A stretch of DNA of 64,000 nt from Anaeropeptidivorans aminofermentans (GTDB lineage Bacteria; Bacillota; Clostridia; Lachnospirales; UBA5962), in the NCBI RefSeq assembly GCF_940670685.1, contig NZ_OW711693.1, forward strand, positions 1,116,001 through 1,180,000, in the 5' to 3' direction. The notes beneath the pieces were generated by a model. It was not told the DNA's origin and did not search any database. It saw only the letters and a list, made by a program, of their open reading frames with translations. This document shows positions 8,454-17,827 of the stretch, one piece after another; position 1 is the first letter of the stretch, and every line of letters begins with the position of its first letter. Made by a program: the position numbers and the translations under genes.

Positions 8454-9469
8454 CTGTTAATCACCTTACCCTCTTTAATGTTATTTTCGTTATAAAGATG
8501 ACAGGCTACGTAATGTACATCGTTGCGGAATATCTTGCCGGGCATCTCTTTTGAACAAATATCCATTGCGTAATCGCACCTCGGATGGAATGGACATCCT
8601 GAGGGCAGGTTACTTGGGTCAGGCATAAGGCCTTTGATTGGCTTCAGTTTAGCTTTTCTGTCTTCAAGGTTTGGAAGAGAGTTAAACAAACCTTCTGTAT
8701 AAGGATGCTTTGTATTTTCAAAAATATCTTCAAGTGATCCATGCTCAACAATACGTCCTGCATAAATAACAGAAACTGCGTCGCAGATTTCAGCTACAAT
8801 ACCCAAGTCGTGGGTAATCATTAACATGGAGGTATGATATTTTTCTCTAAGATTTTTCATCATCTCAAGAACCTGTGCCTGAATCGTAACGTCAAGAGCC
8901 GTTGTAGGCTCATCGGCAATCAGAACCTGAGGGCTGCAGGCGAGGGCTATAGCTATAACAACGCGCTGCTTCATGCCGCCGGAGAACTGGTGAGGATATT
9001 CGCTTCCGCGTTCTGCGGGGATACCAACGAGTTCAAGCATTTCTCTTGCTTTTTTAAGAGATTCTTCATTGCTTACCTTTTCGTGGTGGGCGATAACCTC
9101 TGCAATCTGTTCCTCAACTCTTAAAATAGGATTCAAAGAGGTCATAGGATCCTGGAAAATCATGGATACTACATTACCTCTGATGGATTCCATTTCTTTT
9201 TCAGTTTTATCAAATATATTCTCTCCATTAAGCTTAATGGTTCCGTCCACAATAACCCCAGGAGGGTTTGGAACAAGACGGAGAACAGATAGACCGGCAG
9301 TAGTTTTACCGGCGCCGGTCTCACCAACAAGCCCGAGAGTTTTACCTTTTTCAATGTTGAGATCGAAACTATTAAGGGCATGCACGATGCCGTCATCGGT
9401 TCTATACTCAACAACAAGGTTATTTATTTCTAAAGCCATTTCTTTCTTATTTTTAGAAATATCACTCAT
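8450..9469 (-). CDS. Peptide/nickel-class ABC importer ATPase (OppD/DppD type)
   Basis: The 339-residue first ATPase of the importer has Walker [10 protein letters not shown], signature [15 protein letters not shown], Walker [13 protein letters not shown], and the C-terminal oligopeptide-binding tail with [20 protein letters not shown] precedes the ATG. It follows the OppC-type permease gene by about 75 bases and overlaps the next ATPase gene by four bases, so these are one operon. Confidence 0.95.
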   Translation of the reverse strand: MSDISKNKKEMALEINNLVVEYRTDDGIVHALNSFDLNIEKGKTLGLVGETGAGKTTAGLSVLRLVPNPPGVIVDGTIKLNGENIFDKTEKEMESIRGNVVSMIFQDPMTSLNPILRVEEQIAEVIAHHEKVSNEESLKKAREMLELVGIPAERGSEYPHQFSGGMKQRVVIAIALACSPQVLIADEPTTALDVTIQAQVLEMMKNLREKYHTSMLMITHDLGIVAEICDAVSVIYAGRIVEHGSLEDIFENTKHPYTEGLFNSLPNLEDRKAKLKPIKGLMPDPSNLPSGCPFHPRCDYAMDICSKEMPGKIFRNDVHYVACHLYNENNIKEGKVINR

Positions 9470-9545
9470 TTTTATGCTCCTATCTAACCTTGGATAAATT
9501 TTGTATCAATCCAGGTGCTTTATTTTAACAAAGGTAGTTTAAGAC

Positions 9546-10439
9546 CTATTTGAGTCTTGGGTCTAATGCGTCTCTCAGACCGTCGCCTAAAAGGTTCAGA
9601 GAGAGGATTGTCAGCATTATTGCAAGACCAGGGAATAATGTCATATAACTTTGGTCACGGATATAAGTTCTGCCGCTTGAAAGCATAGCGCCCCACTCAG
9701 GCATAGGAGGCTGAATACCAAGGCCTAAGAAACTTAATCCGGCAATTGTTAAAATAACCGAAGCAACATTTAAAGTTGTCTGAACGATTACAGGAGCCAT
9801 ACTGTTTGGCAGAACGTGGCTGAATATAATAGTTCTTGTTTTTGCGCCTATTGCTTTAGCAGCTTCAACAAACTCAACATCCCTTACGGTAAGAACAGGT
9901 CCTCTTACAACTCTCGCAAAGTTCGGGATATATGAAACTGAAAGGGCTATAATAAGGTTAAAGATACTGGGTCCCAAGGCTGCAACTATGGTAATTGCAA
10001 GAAGGGTTCCAGGGATAGCAAGCAAAATATCCATAAACCTCATGATAACGTTATCCAGAGTACCTCCGTAATATCCTGAAATAGCGCCTAAGAAACCGCC
10101 TACTAAAAGAGATACGGAAACTGCGGCAAATCCAATGAAAAGAGACATTCTTGAGCCGTATACAACCCTTGCCATTATATCTCTACCCATTTCATCTGTT
10201 CCAAAAGGATGCGCAGCATTGGGAGGCATAAGTCTAGTAGGTATGTTCTGCTTTATAACCTGTGTATCATAATCATAAAGCACAGGAGCAAGAAGTGCCA
10301 TTAATATAAGAAGCAGAAATACTATAAGTCCTAAAATTGCAGTTTTATTTTTTTTGAGTCTGTGCCAAATTTCACCCATTTGGCTTTTTTTCTTGTATTT
10401 CTTTTCAATTACATCCACTTTTTTAGTGTTATCGCTCAT
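9546..10439 (-). CDS. Peptide/nickel-class ABC importer permease (OppC/DppC type)
   Basis: The 297-residue membrane permease has a lysine-rich N-terminal tail, then a first membrane helix (AILGLIVFLLLILMALLAP). The DppC-type region NAAHPFGTDEMGRDIMARVV follows, then five further helices. The EAA loop that docks the ATPases is near EFVEAAKAIGAKTRTIIFSHVLPN. AAAGGAGG lies seven bases before the ATG. It is 18 bases downstream of the partner permease gene. Confidence 0.95.
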   Translation of the reverse strand: MSDNTKKVDVIEKKYKKKSQMGEIWHRLKKNKTAILGLIVFLLLILMALLAPVLYDYDTQVIKQNIPTRLMPPNAAHPFGTDEMGRDIMARVVYGSRMSLFIGFAAVSVSLLVGGFLGAISGYYGGTLDNVIMRFMDILLAIPGTLLAITIVAALGPSIFNLIIALSVSYIPNFARVVRGPVLTVRDVEFVEAAKAIGAKTRTIIFSHVLPNSMAPVIVQTTLNVASVILTIAGLSFLGLGIQPPMPEWGAMLSSGRTYIRDQSYMTLFPGLAIMLTILSLNLLGDGLRDALDPRLK

Positions 10440-10457
10440 TATAAAGCTCCTCCTTTT

Positions 10458-11384
10458 CTAAGAATATTGTGACCTGATACGTGGATCGATAAATCCGTAA
10501 AGCAGGTCGACTATAAGATTTATTATAGAGAAGCTCAATGTAAAGAGGATAATGCAGCCTAAAACGATCGGTGTATCTCTAGCATTTATACTCTGTATCA
10601 TAAGCCTGCCAATTCCTGGCCAAGCAAAAACAGATTCTGTAAGAACGGAACCGCTTAACATACCGCCCATCTGAAGACCTATCATTGTAACGGTAGGTAT
10701 CATGGCGTTTTTAAGCGCATGTTTACGTATAACAACCATGTTTGAAAGGCCTTTTGACCTTGCTGTTCTTATGTAGTCCTGCCTGATAACTTCAAGCATG
10801 GAAGAACGGGTAGTACGTGCAATTGTAGCCATATGCATAAATCCGAGGGCTATGGATGGAAGAACGAGAGACTTCCAGCCTTGGGCACCTGCGGCAGGGA
10901 ACCAGCCTAATTTTAAGGAGAAGAGTAAGATCAAAAGCAAACCAACCCAGAAAATAGGCATGGAAACGCCGATAAGGGCAATTACCATACTGATGCCGTC
11001 GAATAAAGTGTTCTGTTTAATCGCAGCAAATATACCAAGTGGTATAGCAAGAACGATGGTTATAAGGCTCGCTGTAATAGCAAGCTTAATTGTATTTGGG
11101 AATCTGGCACTAACCTCCTGAATAACAGGAACGCCATTTTTATATCCATTTCCCATGTCAAACTGAGCAAGCTTAAGCATGTATCTGCCGTATTGAACGA
11201 AAACAGGGTCATTTAAGCCCATTTCTTCACGAAGCTGCTCTATAGCTTCAGGGGTAGCCTGGTCACCGAGGATTGTTTTCGCAGGGTCGCCAGGAGCTAA
11301 GTTTAATATCAGATAAACTATCATGGTAACGCCGATAATAACCGGAATAAGTGTTAGCAATCTTTTAAGAATATATTTCCACAT
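10458..11384 (-). CDS. Peptide/nickel-class ABC importer permease (OppB/DppB type)
   Basis: The 308-residue permease starts with the family N-terminus MWKYILKRLLTLIPVIIGV and has LAPGDPAKTILGDQATPE in the outer loop. The EAA loop is near YIRTARSKGLSNMVVIRKHALKN. It is first in the permease-ATPase block and lies about 370 bases after binding-protein gene A, with an intervening terminator-like hairpin. The order binding protein, B, C, D, F is the common one for these systems. Confidence 0.95.
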   Translation of the reverse strand: MWKYILKRLLTLIPVIIGVTMIVYLILNLAPGDPAKTILGDQATPEAIEQLREEMGLNDPVFVQYGRYMLKLAQFDMGNGYKNGVPVIQEVSARFPNTIKLAITASLITIVLAIPLGIFAAIKQNTLFDGISMVIALIGVSMPIFWVGLLLILLFSLKLGWFPAAGAQGWKSLVLPSIALGFMHMATIARTTRSSMLEVIRQDYIRTARSKGLSNMVVIRKHALKNAMIPTVTMIGLQMGGMLSGSVLTESVFAWPGIGRLMIQSINARDTPIVLGCIILFTLSFSIINLIVDLLYGFIDPRIRSQYS

Positions 11385-11680
11385 GTTTCCTCCTTCATTA
11401 CCTTTTGCAGGTAATAAGTAAAAAGATTATTGGCTGATAACGGATGTATTAAAGCTTAAAACGCTAGCATATTTTGCCGTAAAAAACATTTCTTTGCATA
11501 AGCGCCGAATTTCATTTTTCCGGTAAAATACCCATAGATTTTAAGACTTAATCCACTGTCACTATAATGCTAAAAATTACTTTTAAAATCAGAGCTTTAA
11601 AACATAAGGCATTAATGGATAAAACTGTTAATAAATATAAAAGCAAACTGCATAAAAATACTTTATTATAAAATCTCAAA
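11385..11680. other. Spacer between binding-protein gene A and the permease operon
   Basis: No gene is seen. Any promoter for the permease/ATPase operon alone must lie here on the minus strand, but no convincing one was picked out. Confidence 0.4.
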
Positions 11681-11683
11681 AAA

Positions 11684-11745
11684 TTAAGCCACTTCCTGCC
11701 CAGATCAAAAGAACTGGGCAGGCAAAATGAATATAGTGGCTTTTT
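11684..11745 (-). terminator. Two-tier hairpin after binding-protein gene A (possible partial terminator)
   Basis: An outer stem (AAGCCACT / AGTGGCTT) encloses an inner CCTGCCCAG / CTGGGCAGG hairpin. On the minus strand it is followed by TTAATTTTTT. Its position between the lipoprotein gene and the permease genes fits a leaky terminator giving excess binding protein over permease, as known for several importer operons. Confidence 0.8.
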
Positions 11746-11756
11746 AAAACATAAAA

Positions 11757-13373
11757 TTATTCAGTCCAGAAAACTTTGTTGAAGAACAATGTACCGGAAG
11801 CGCTAACTTCTACGCCGCCAAGTTTCGCATTGTATGCTCTCTTAACTGTATCCTGGTAAACAGGAATCTGAGGAGTATTATCATTAAGTAATGAAGTAAC
11901 TTCTTCAAGATATCCTATTCTTTCTGCCTCATCTATTGTTGCGGAAGCCTTATCGATTAAAGCGTCAACCTCAGGAATGTTTGTACGTGTTTTGTTAGAT
12001 GCATTGATTGATTTTGAGTGGAAAACACCGTTTAAATAAGCAAGCAATGTACTTGAAGTGTATCTGCCGATAGATGCATCATAATCGCCTTTTGCAGTAA
12101 CGTCAAGGTAAGTAGCAAGGTCCATACGTTCAATATCCATCTTAATTCCGATTTCAAGAAGGTTAGCCTGGATAATTTCCGCACAACGAGCTTTCTGGTC
12201 GTTTGAACAGATTACTGAGAAGGATACGCTTGCAGGATCAATACCTGATTCTGCTAAGTATTGTTTTGCTTTTTCAACATCATAAGAATTAATGTTTTCT
12301 TCAGATGTTCCTTTGAAGCCCATAGGAACCTGAGTGTAAACTGGATCAGCAAGACCGTCTAAAGCACCCATAACAACGGATTCTTTATCAATAGCGCTGT
12401 CAAGAGCTTTTCTGAAAAGCTGGTTGTCGAAAGGAGCTCTTTCATTGTTGATCATAAGGAAGTTATGAGAAGTTCCTGGAACCATTAATACTGTGATGTC
12501 AGGGTTTGCTTCAAGTCTCGGAAGGTCTGTTGTAGCAACTTCAACTACGAAGTCAGCGTCGCCGGTTTCAAGAGCGATAGATCTTGAAGAACCTTCAGGA
12601 ATTACTTGCCATGTCATATTCTTGATAGCAGCTTTTTCGTCCTGGTTGAAATATTCATCGAAAGCTTCGAATACAAGCTTGTCGCCGAATACCCATTCCT
12701 TAAACTTGTAAGGACCAGTTCCGATAGGATTAGCGTTGAAATCGTTACCGGAGTCGATTAAAGCCTTTGGATAGATGTAGTTACCGTGGTGAGTAAGGTC
12801 TGAAAGAAGCGTAGCTGATGGTGTAGCAGTATGAAGATCGATGTTATAGTCGTCAACTATGGTAACTTCTGTAACTGTCTTTGTGTACTGAGCAACCTGT
12901 GGAGCTACACGAGCCTGGTCAAGAGAAGCTTTAACGTCTTCAGCTTTCATTTCGGTGCCGTCATGGAATTTAACGCCTTCTCTTAATTTAACGTGCCATA
13001 TAAGCGGATCGTTTGCATCGGCTTCGATGGATTCAGCTAAATCAAGTTCTGGTTCAAGGTCCATGCCTGTCTTCATCAAACCGTTATGTGTAAGACGGTT
13101 CATGTAATCGCCTGCAACTGCGTTGTGTCCTTCAACTGTTAAAGAAGGAGTTTCGTTTTCAGTAGCGATTATGATGGAATCTTTTGCAGGAGCTGCTGCT
13201 GGAGTCTTGCTTTCTTCCGGTTTGCTGCTTTCAGCTGCTGGAGCGCCGCTTTCTGCAGGCTTTTGGCTCTCGGCAGGAGTTTCAGCAGCTTTGCTACCAC
13301 ATCCTGCTAAGGAGCCAACTACAAGAGCTCCCGCTAAAGCTAAAGCAAAAATATTGATTTTACTTTTCTTCAT
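11757..13373 (-). CDS. Family 5 substrate-binding lipoprotein of peptide/nickel-class ABC importer (copy A)
   Basis: The 538-residue protein has signal peptide and lipobox LAGC (Cys about residue 25), then a long Ala/Pro/Glu/Ser linker to about residue 65, then an SBP_bac_5 domain (LREGVKFHDGTEMKAEDVKASL, NPIGTGPYKFKEW). It is the first gene of the importer cluster and should feed substrate to the permease encoded next. It is closely similar to copy B at 5265-6872 throughout, including the pattern around IVIATENETPSLTVEGHNA. Copy A has the canonical lipobox. A sigma-A type promoter and a leader hairpin lie upstream. Confidence 0.94.
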   Translation of the reverse strand: MKKSKINIFALALAGALVVGSLAGCGSKAAETPAESQKPAESGAPAAESSKPEESKTPAAAPAKDSIIIATENETPSLTVEGHNAVAGDYMNRLTHNGLMKTGMDLEPELDLAESIEADANDPLIWHVKLREGVKFHDGTEMKAEDVKASLDQARVAPQVAQYTKTVTEVTIVDDYNIDLHTATPSATLLSDLTHHGNYIYPKALIDSGNDFNANPIGTGPYKFKEWVFGDKLVFEAFDEYFNQDEKAAIKNMTWQVIPEGSSRSIALETGDADFVVEVATTDLPRLEANPDITVLMVPGTSHNFLMINNERAPFDNQLFRKALDSAIDKESVVMGALDGLADPVYTQVPMGFKGTSEENINSYDVEKAKQYLAESGIDPASVSFSVICSNDQKARCAEIIQANLLEIGIKMDIERMDLATYLDVTAKGDYDASIGRYTSSTLLAYLNGVFHSKSINASNKTRTNIPEVDALIDKASATIDEAERIGYLEEVTSLLNDNTPQIPVYQDTVKRAYNAKLGGVEVSASGTLFFNKVFWTE

Positions 13374-13403
13374 AAATTCACCTCGTATGATTATTTATTT
13401 TTA

Positions 13404-13428
13404 CCGGTTTTTTAAAAACCGTGGTAAA
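13404..13428 (-). promoter_or_regulatory. Leader hairpin or operator before binding-protein gene A
   Basis: TTACCGGTTTTT / AAAAACCgtGGTAA is an almost perfect inverted repeat lying about 30-55 bases before the start codon and inside the predicted transcript. It could be an operator, an mRNA-stabilising hairpin or an attenuator. The sequence alone does not decide. Confidence 0.4.
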
Positions 13429-13490
13429 ACATGTAAAAACTTACATCTTGGACCTGTTCGTCAACATATTGGGTATTTTAAATATATTGA

Positions 13491-13519
13491 ATTATACTCT
13501 AATACCACAAATAAATCAA
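13491..13519 (-). promoter_or_regulatory. Sigma-A type promoter of binding-protein gene A
   Basis: On the minus strand TTGATT, a 17-base spacer, then TATAAT. The start point would be near 13484, giving a leader of about 110 bases. Confidence 0.65.
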
Positions 13520-13705
13520 CAAAAGATGCGGAATTTAATATTAATGTGCATTATCAATAAAAATGCATTTCAGTATACTTTTACAATTCCACTAAAGGGA
13601 TACCTGGGAAAGGGGCATAAATATACAATATATATAAATATATAATAAAATCAAAAAATGGAAATTATTAAATTTTAGTTACAAAAATTTGGTGAAAATG
13701 TATTT

Positions 13706-15352
13706 TTACTTTTTTTTGGCAATCTCCAAATTAACTTTCTTATTCTTAATTCTTGTACTTTTCATACGCTTTATCGTATCGTGCGCTTCCTTTTTGGGGA
13801 TGTCAACAAAGGTGAAATCATTGTATATATCTACATTACCTATGGATTTTCCTGAAAGGCCGCCTTCATTTGCCAAGGCTCCGACGATGTCTTTAGCCCT
13901 TACACCGTCTGATTTTCCTATGTTTATGAAAATTCTTACCATGTTTTTATCCGTAAGCTTCTTACCGGATTTATCGGTTTTTTGTTTTGGGCTCTTAAAC
14001 CTCTCGCTTTCCTTTTCATAGGAATACTCAACATCAAAATCCGAATATTCTTCCTTTACTTCTTCAAAAAGACTCATTTTTAAAAGGGCTGACGCTAAAT
14101 CCATTGCAGTGATATCATTTTCCGATATAATTGTTTCGGCCAAATTGATATATTTTGTAAGCTGGCCTTTATAAAGTGTATTTTTTATCTCTTCAATAAA
14201 TGCATTATGTTTTACCTGCTCAATATCGCCTGAAGAGGGAAGTTTTTCTCTTGAAATTTTAGCGTTTGTATGGCGCATGATGTCTTTAAGCTTATATATT
14301 TCCTTGCCTACGACAAAGGTAAAGGCTTTACCGGATTTTCCGGCTCTTCCTGTTCGTCCTATTCTGTGAATGTAATATTCTTCGTCCTGGGGAAGATCGT
14401 AATTGAAAACGATATCAATATCATCAACGTCTATTCCTCTTGCGGCAACGTCTGTAGCAACAAGAATTTCAAGGGTTCTGTTCCTGAATTTCTTCATTAC
14501 AATATCTCTTTGCTGCTGCTTTAAATCTCCGTGCAGGGCTTCAGCCAAATATCCACGGCCCTGAAGAATGCCTACAATCTCGTCAACCTTCTTTTTTGTA
14601 TTGCAGAAAACAAGTGCAAGTTCAGGATTATTAAGGTCATAGACTCTGCAAAGGGCTTCCATTTTGTTATGCTCTCTTACTTCAAAATAACCTTGATATA
14701 TGGAAGGAACTGTAAGCTCCTTGGGGGCGATGCTTATTTTTACGGCATCCTTTTGATATTCTCCCGTAAGCTCTAAGATGCCTTTTGGCATGGTGGCTGA
14801 AAATAATACAGTCTGGCGGTTAGAGTCTATTTTATCTAAAATAGTTTCTATATCTTCTCTGAAGCCCATATCGAGCATTTCATCAGCTTCATCAAGAATA
14901 ACAATTTTAACGTTATCCATTTTAAGGGTATGCCTTCTCATATGGTCCATAACGCGCCCAGGGGTTCCTATGACGATTTGAGCGCCTTTTTTAAGGGCAG
15001 TAATCTGCCTGTCTATAGGCTGGCCGCCGTATATAGGAAGAACTCGTACATTATCTTTATATTTAAGAAGCTTCCTTATTTCTTCGCTTACCTGTATAGC
15101 AAGCTCACGAGTAGGGCAGAGTACTAAAGATTGCAGCCTTCTGTCATCAGGGTCTGTTAATTCTACACAGGGAATTCCGAAAGCTGCGGTTTTGCCCGTA
15201 CCTGTCTGAGATTGGCCTAAAACGTCTCGGCCTTTCATAATAAGGTCGATGGATTGGCTTTGAATAGGGGTTGCTTCTTCATAGCCTAAATCCTCAATGG
15301 CTTTTAAAACGGATAAAGACAGGTTCATTTCTTGAAATTTTTTTGTGTTCAT
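13706..15352 (-). CDS. DEAD-box ATP-dependent RNA helicase with DbpA-type RNA-binding domain
   Basis: The 548-residue cytoplasmic RNA helicase is of the CshA/DeaD/DbpA group, acting in RNA turnover, ribosome assembly or cold growth. In order: Q motif (GYEEATPIQSQSI), motif I SQTGTGKT, PTRELA, DEAD, SAT, ARGIDV and HRIGRTGR. After residue 470 comes a DbpA-like RRM (VRIFINIGKSDGVRAKDIVG). The ATG at 15352 is preferred because it matches the family start and AAAGGA lies upstream, though 12 bases away. A TTG seven codons earlier also opens the frame. No clear terminator follows. Confidence 0.93.
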   Translation of the reverse strand: MNTKKFQEMNLSLSVLKAIEDLGYEEATPIQSQSIDLIMKGRDVLGQSQTGTGKTAAFGIPCVELTDPDDRRLQSLVLCPTRELAIQVSEEIRKLLKYKDNVRVLPIYGGQPIDRQITALKKGAQIVIGTPGRVMDHMRRHTLKMDNVKIVILDEADEMLDMGFREDIETILDKIDSNRQTVLFSATMPKGILELTGEYQKDAVKISIAPKELTVPSIYQGYFEVREHNKMEALCRVYDLNNPELALVFCNTKKKVDEIVGILQGRGYLAEALHGDLKQQQRDIVMKKFRNRTLEILVATDVAARGIDVDDIDIVFNYDLPQDEEYYIHRIGRTGRAGKSGKAFTFVVGKEIYKLKDIMRHTNAKISREKLPSSGDIEQVKHNAFIEEIKNTLYKGQLTKYINLAETIISENDITAMDLASALLKMSLFEEVKEEYSDFDVEYSYEKESERFKSPKQKTDKSGKKLTDKNMVRIFINIGKSDGVRAKDIVGALANEGGLSGKSIGNVDIYNDFTFVDIPKKEAHDTIKRMKSTRIKNKKVNLEIAKKK

Positions 15353-15986
15353 CAAATAGTTTGTTCCTTTCAAATTTAAAATAATAAATAATAAAAATAG
15401 TTTGCCTGATTTTCTTCTTTATTATATATAAGTTGTATATCAAATAGTAGGAAAAAGATAGAGAAAATTTATTCAGCATCTAAATATAGTTTAAACCTGC
15501 TCTACAATATTTTAAACCTACCGGTCATATATTAATAATTAATGAAAGTATTGGCTAAGCTATTGAAATAAAGTGTGGGATTTTGTATTATTAGAAGTCG
15601 ATCCGGCTGGTTTGGAATAATTCACCTGTTAGAATCGGGCCAACCGGAATAGGACCCGCAGGTAATGATCATGCTTAATATATGCATATATATTTAGCAT
15701 CTTAAATAAAAATAATTATAAAACATAATTATAGTGGCAGTAGAGTAAAAAATCAAGTTAATTATATATTTGCTTTAATTTAACAAAATAAAGGCTTATT
15801 TTATTTTTTATAAATAGCAGTCTATTTCTATAAAAGCACGTATTTACATATCAGGACGGTTTAAATTTACAGAAAATAAAATAACTGGAAAAAATCAAAT
15901 CAACTAATAAAATTTTAAGCAATAAAGCATTTAAAAATCGGAGCTAAATATTTTAAAATACAAAATTTAATAGGGAGAGTGAATAT
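15353..15986. other. AT-rich divergent spacer between the helicase gene and uppP
   Basis: It separates two divergent genes and should hold both promoters. At 15600-15650 an island of higher GC can pair CCGGCTGG with CCAACCGG. On the minus strand the same island reads a short collagen-like phrase (AGPIPVGPILTGEL) with no start codon. No gene is supported. Confidence 0.4.
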
Positions 15987-16778
15987 ATGACAGTAATACA
16001 AGGAATTATTTTGGGTATTATTCAGGGGCTTTCAGAATTTTTGCCAATATCCAGCTCAGGACACCTTTTGCTTACTCAGAATATTTTCGGAATTGAAGGA
16101 GAGCTCATGGCTTTTGATATTTTCCTTCATTTGGGAACCCTTATTCCGGTTCTTGTAGTTTTTAGAGACGATATTATCAGCCTCATTAAAAATCCGTTCC
16201 AGAAGATGACTTTTCTTCTTATTATTGCCACATTGCCTGCGGTTGCGGTTACCATTTTTTTTGGCGATTTTATAGATATGCTTTTTGCGGGGGGGCCGTA
16301 TCTTGCTATAGGCTTCATTATAACAGGGATTCTTCTTACCATTTCAGATAAGAAAAAGGACGGCAGAAAATCAGAAAAAGACATTACATATTCTGATGCA
16401 CTTATTGTAGGCTGTGTACAGGCCATTGCAATAATGCCCGGAATATCCCGTTCAGGAAGCACTATCACAGGGTCTATTTTCCGTGGGTTCGATAAGAAAA
16501 CGGCAGCTTCCTTCTCATTTTTAATGTCCATACCTGCTATTTTAGGAGCAACAGCCTTGCAAATACTGAAATTCTTCAAGGGTGAGCTAAATTTAGATAA
16601 TTTTTATGTGGTTCCGGCCATAGCAGGCTTTTTTGCGGCTATGATTTCAGGCTATATCGCCATACGGTTTATGCTTGAATTAATAAGGAAGAAAAAATTA
16701 AGATATTTTTCTGTTTATGTCTATATATTAGCTGCTTTGATTCTAATTGATACATTCTTTGTTCACTATATATTTTAA
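15987..16778 (+). CDS. uppP: Undecaprenyl-diphosphatase
   Basis: The 263-residue polytopic membrane enzyme of the BacA/UppP family dephosphorylates undecaprenyl pyrophosphate to recycle the lipid carrier for peptidoglycan and wall polymers; overexpression is known to give bacitracin resistance. Diagnostic motifs are the Glu- and Ser-rich EFLPISSSGHLLL near residue 20 and PGISRSGST near residue 150, with about eight membrane segments. AGGGAGAG precedes the ATG. It is a single-gene unit with its own terminator. Confidence 0.96.
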   Translation: MTVIQGIILGIIQGLSEFLPISSSGHLLLTQNIFGIEGELMAFDIFLHLGTLIPVLVVFRDDIISLIKNPFQKMTFLLIIATLPAVAVTIFFGDFIDMLFAGGPYLAIGFIITGILLTISDKKKDGRKSEKDITYSDALIVGCVQAIAIMPGISRSGSTITGSIFRGFDKKTAASFSFLMSIPAILGATALQILKFFKGELNLDNFYVVPAIAGFFAAMISGYIAIRFMLELIRKKKLRYFSVYVYILAALILIDTFFVHYIF

Positions 16779-16781
16779 TTA

Positions 16782-16818
16782 AAAAAGAGCTTTGACCTAA
16801 AAGGTCAAAGCTCTTTTC
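16782..16818 (+). terminator. Intrinsic terminator of uppP
   Basis: AAAAGAGCTTTGACCT / AGGTCAAAGCTCTTTT is a near-perfect stem immediately after the stop. Its symmetric A/T flanks would also stop transcripts of the converging small gene at 16974. Confidence 0.9.
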
Positions 16819-16973
16819 ATAGCAATAAACATGTAAGAGATAATACCGTGGAAAAATTTATGTTACTATATTTAACAGACAGCCCTTACAGTTAATTGCT
16901 ATATTAAGTATATATATAATTAAGGAGGTTTTATTTATTCTGAAAAATATAATATTACATTACGGGGCAGAGA

Positions 16974-17147
16974 TTAACGCCATGGACCGCAGTTCCAACC
17001 GAAACAGCCGGGTCTTCCGGGCCAAGGTCTGCCGGGTCTGCCGTGCCAGCCAGGCCAAGGCCTTCCATGCCAGCCGGGTCTTCCCGGCCTTATAAACACA
17101 GGTGGATTAAACCAATAGCCGCCGGGGCGTATAAAAATTGGCCACAT
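16974..17147 (-). CDS. 57-residue Pro/Gly/Trp/Arg-rich small protein, coat-like
   Basis: The start at 17147 follows AAAGGGG at a good distance; an in-frame ATG 18 bases earlier overlaps that ribosome site. The protein opens with MWPIFIRPGGYWFNPP and continues as tandem short units built from RPGWHGRPWPG-like words, ending GCFGWNCGPWR with two Cys. No enzyme motif exists. Low-complexity Trp/Pro/Gly proteins with Cys occur on spores and cell surfaces, and the composition parallels the gene at 4358-4828. The function is not established. Confidence 0.6.
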   Translation of the reverse strand: MWPIFIRPGGYWFNPPVFIRPGRPGWHGRPWPGWHGRPGRPWPGRPGCFGWNCGPWR

Positions 17148-17293
17148 ATACAATTCCCCTTTCATTAATAAGCTTAGTACAGTATATTAATTAATGAAGA
17201 AAAACGTGACAAGCTCATAGGAAAATATTTATTGAGATTAATAAAAGGGCTATACAGGTTGAAAATTTTTGATATTTGTTCAGGCGGCTTTTA

Positions 17294-17525
17294 TATAGTA
17301 AATTTCACAGAAGGATGTAATAAAAATCTATTTTTCATAAACGGCTTAAACATATAAAAGCCCTATGTTTAAGCCATTCATAGCCAACAAAGATTAAAAT
17401 ATTTTTGTTGGCTATAAGAGGGCGTTCGCCTGAAAACACTTTAACAGTTTCCCTGTAAGTGTTTCCAGGTTCACTAAGCATAAAACATACGATTTTTATT
17501 ACTGTTTAATTTGAAATTTACTATA
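17294..17525. repeat. Family A miniature inverted-repeat element, copy 1 (232 bp)
   Basis: It is bounded by perfect 14-bp terminal inverted repeats (TATAGTAAATTTCA / TGAAATTTACTATA), with TA or TATA a possible target duplication. Internally there are three stem-loops: GGCTTAAACAT / ATGTTTAAGCC, ATAGCCAACAAAGAT / ATTTTTGTTGGCTAT, and CCTGAAAACACTT / AAGTGTTTCCAGG. It has no coding capacity. A near-identical copy lies at 20702-20932. It sits between the small coat-like gene and the perR terminator. Confidence 0.85.
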
Positions 17526-17628
17526 GTTAACAAAGACGAATATTTGTTTGTTAACTATGAGGAGGCTCTTACTCGAAAAATTATTTTTAAGCCTACACTT
17601 ATGTAATTTTTCAAGTTCGTTTAATATA
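17526..17628. repeat. Family D double-hairpin repeat, copy 2
   Basis: It directly abuts family A copy 1. Hairpin one is GTTAACAAA...TTTGTTAAC. Hairpin two is CTCGAAAAATTA...TAATTTTTCAAG, followed by TTCGTTTAATATA. The second hairpin corresponds to that at 4963-5018, with the arms altered in a paired way. Confidence 0.55.
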
Positions 17629-17705
17629 GCTTAATTTTAAAAATCGAATAAAGTTTCTGTTGCAAGGCAAATCTGAATAATTAAAAAACTCTTTGCTCTA
17701 ATTAG

Positions 17706-17817
17706 AAAAAAGCTGCTACTTAGGCAATATAACTCAAAAGGTATTGAAAAGAAATTGTCTAGACTCAAATTTCTTTCAAATGCTTTTGGATTAATATTCC
17801 CTAGGCAGCAGCTTTAA
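17706..17817 (-). terminator. Long (about 110-nt) hairpin terminator of perR
   Basis: Outer arms of 22 bases (AAAGCTGCT plus an adjoining imperfect 13 bp) and inner arms of about 20 bases make an almost continuous stem. On the minus strand it ends GCAGCTTTTTTCTAAT, like an intrinsic terminator. It begins about 10 bases past the perR stop. The length is unusual, and it may be a mobile palindrome that took over the terminator role. Confidence 0.7.
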
Positions 17818-17827
17818 GCACATGGTT

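Noticed and set aside
15600-15680. Short collagen-like phrase (AGPIPVGPILTGEL) on the minus strand
   Set aside because: Only about 25 codons, no start and a stop just upstream. A GC-rich hairpin explains it as well.
16921-17100. Plus-strand frame opposite the Pro/Trp-rich gene, preceded by AAGGAGG
   Set aside because: It has no ATG/GTG/TTG at proper spacing, and it is the complement of a low-complexity repeat gene.
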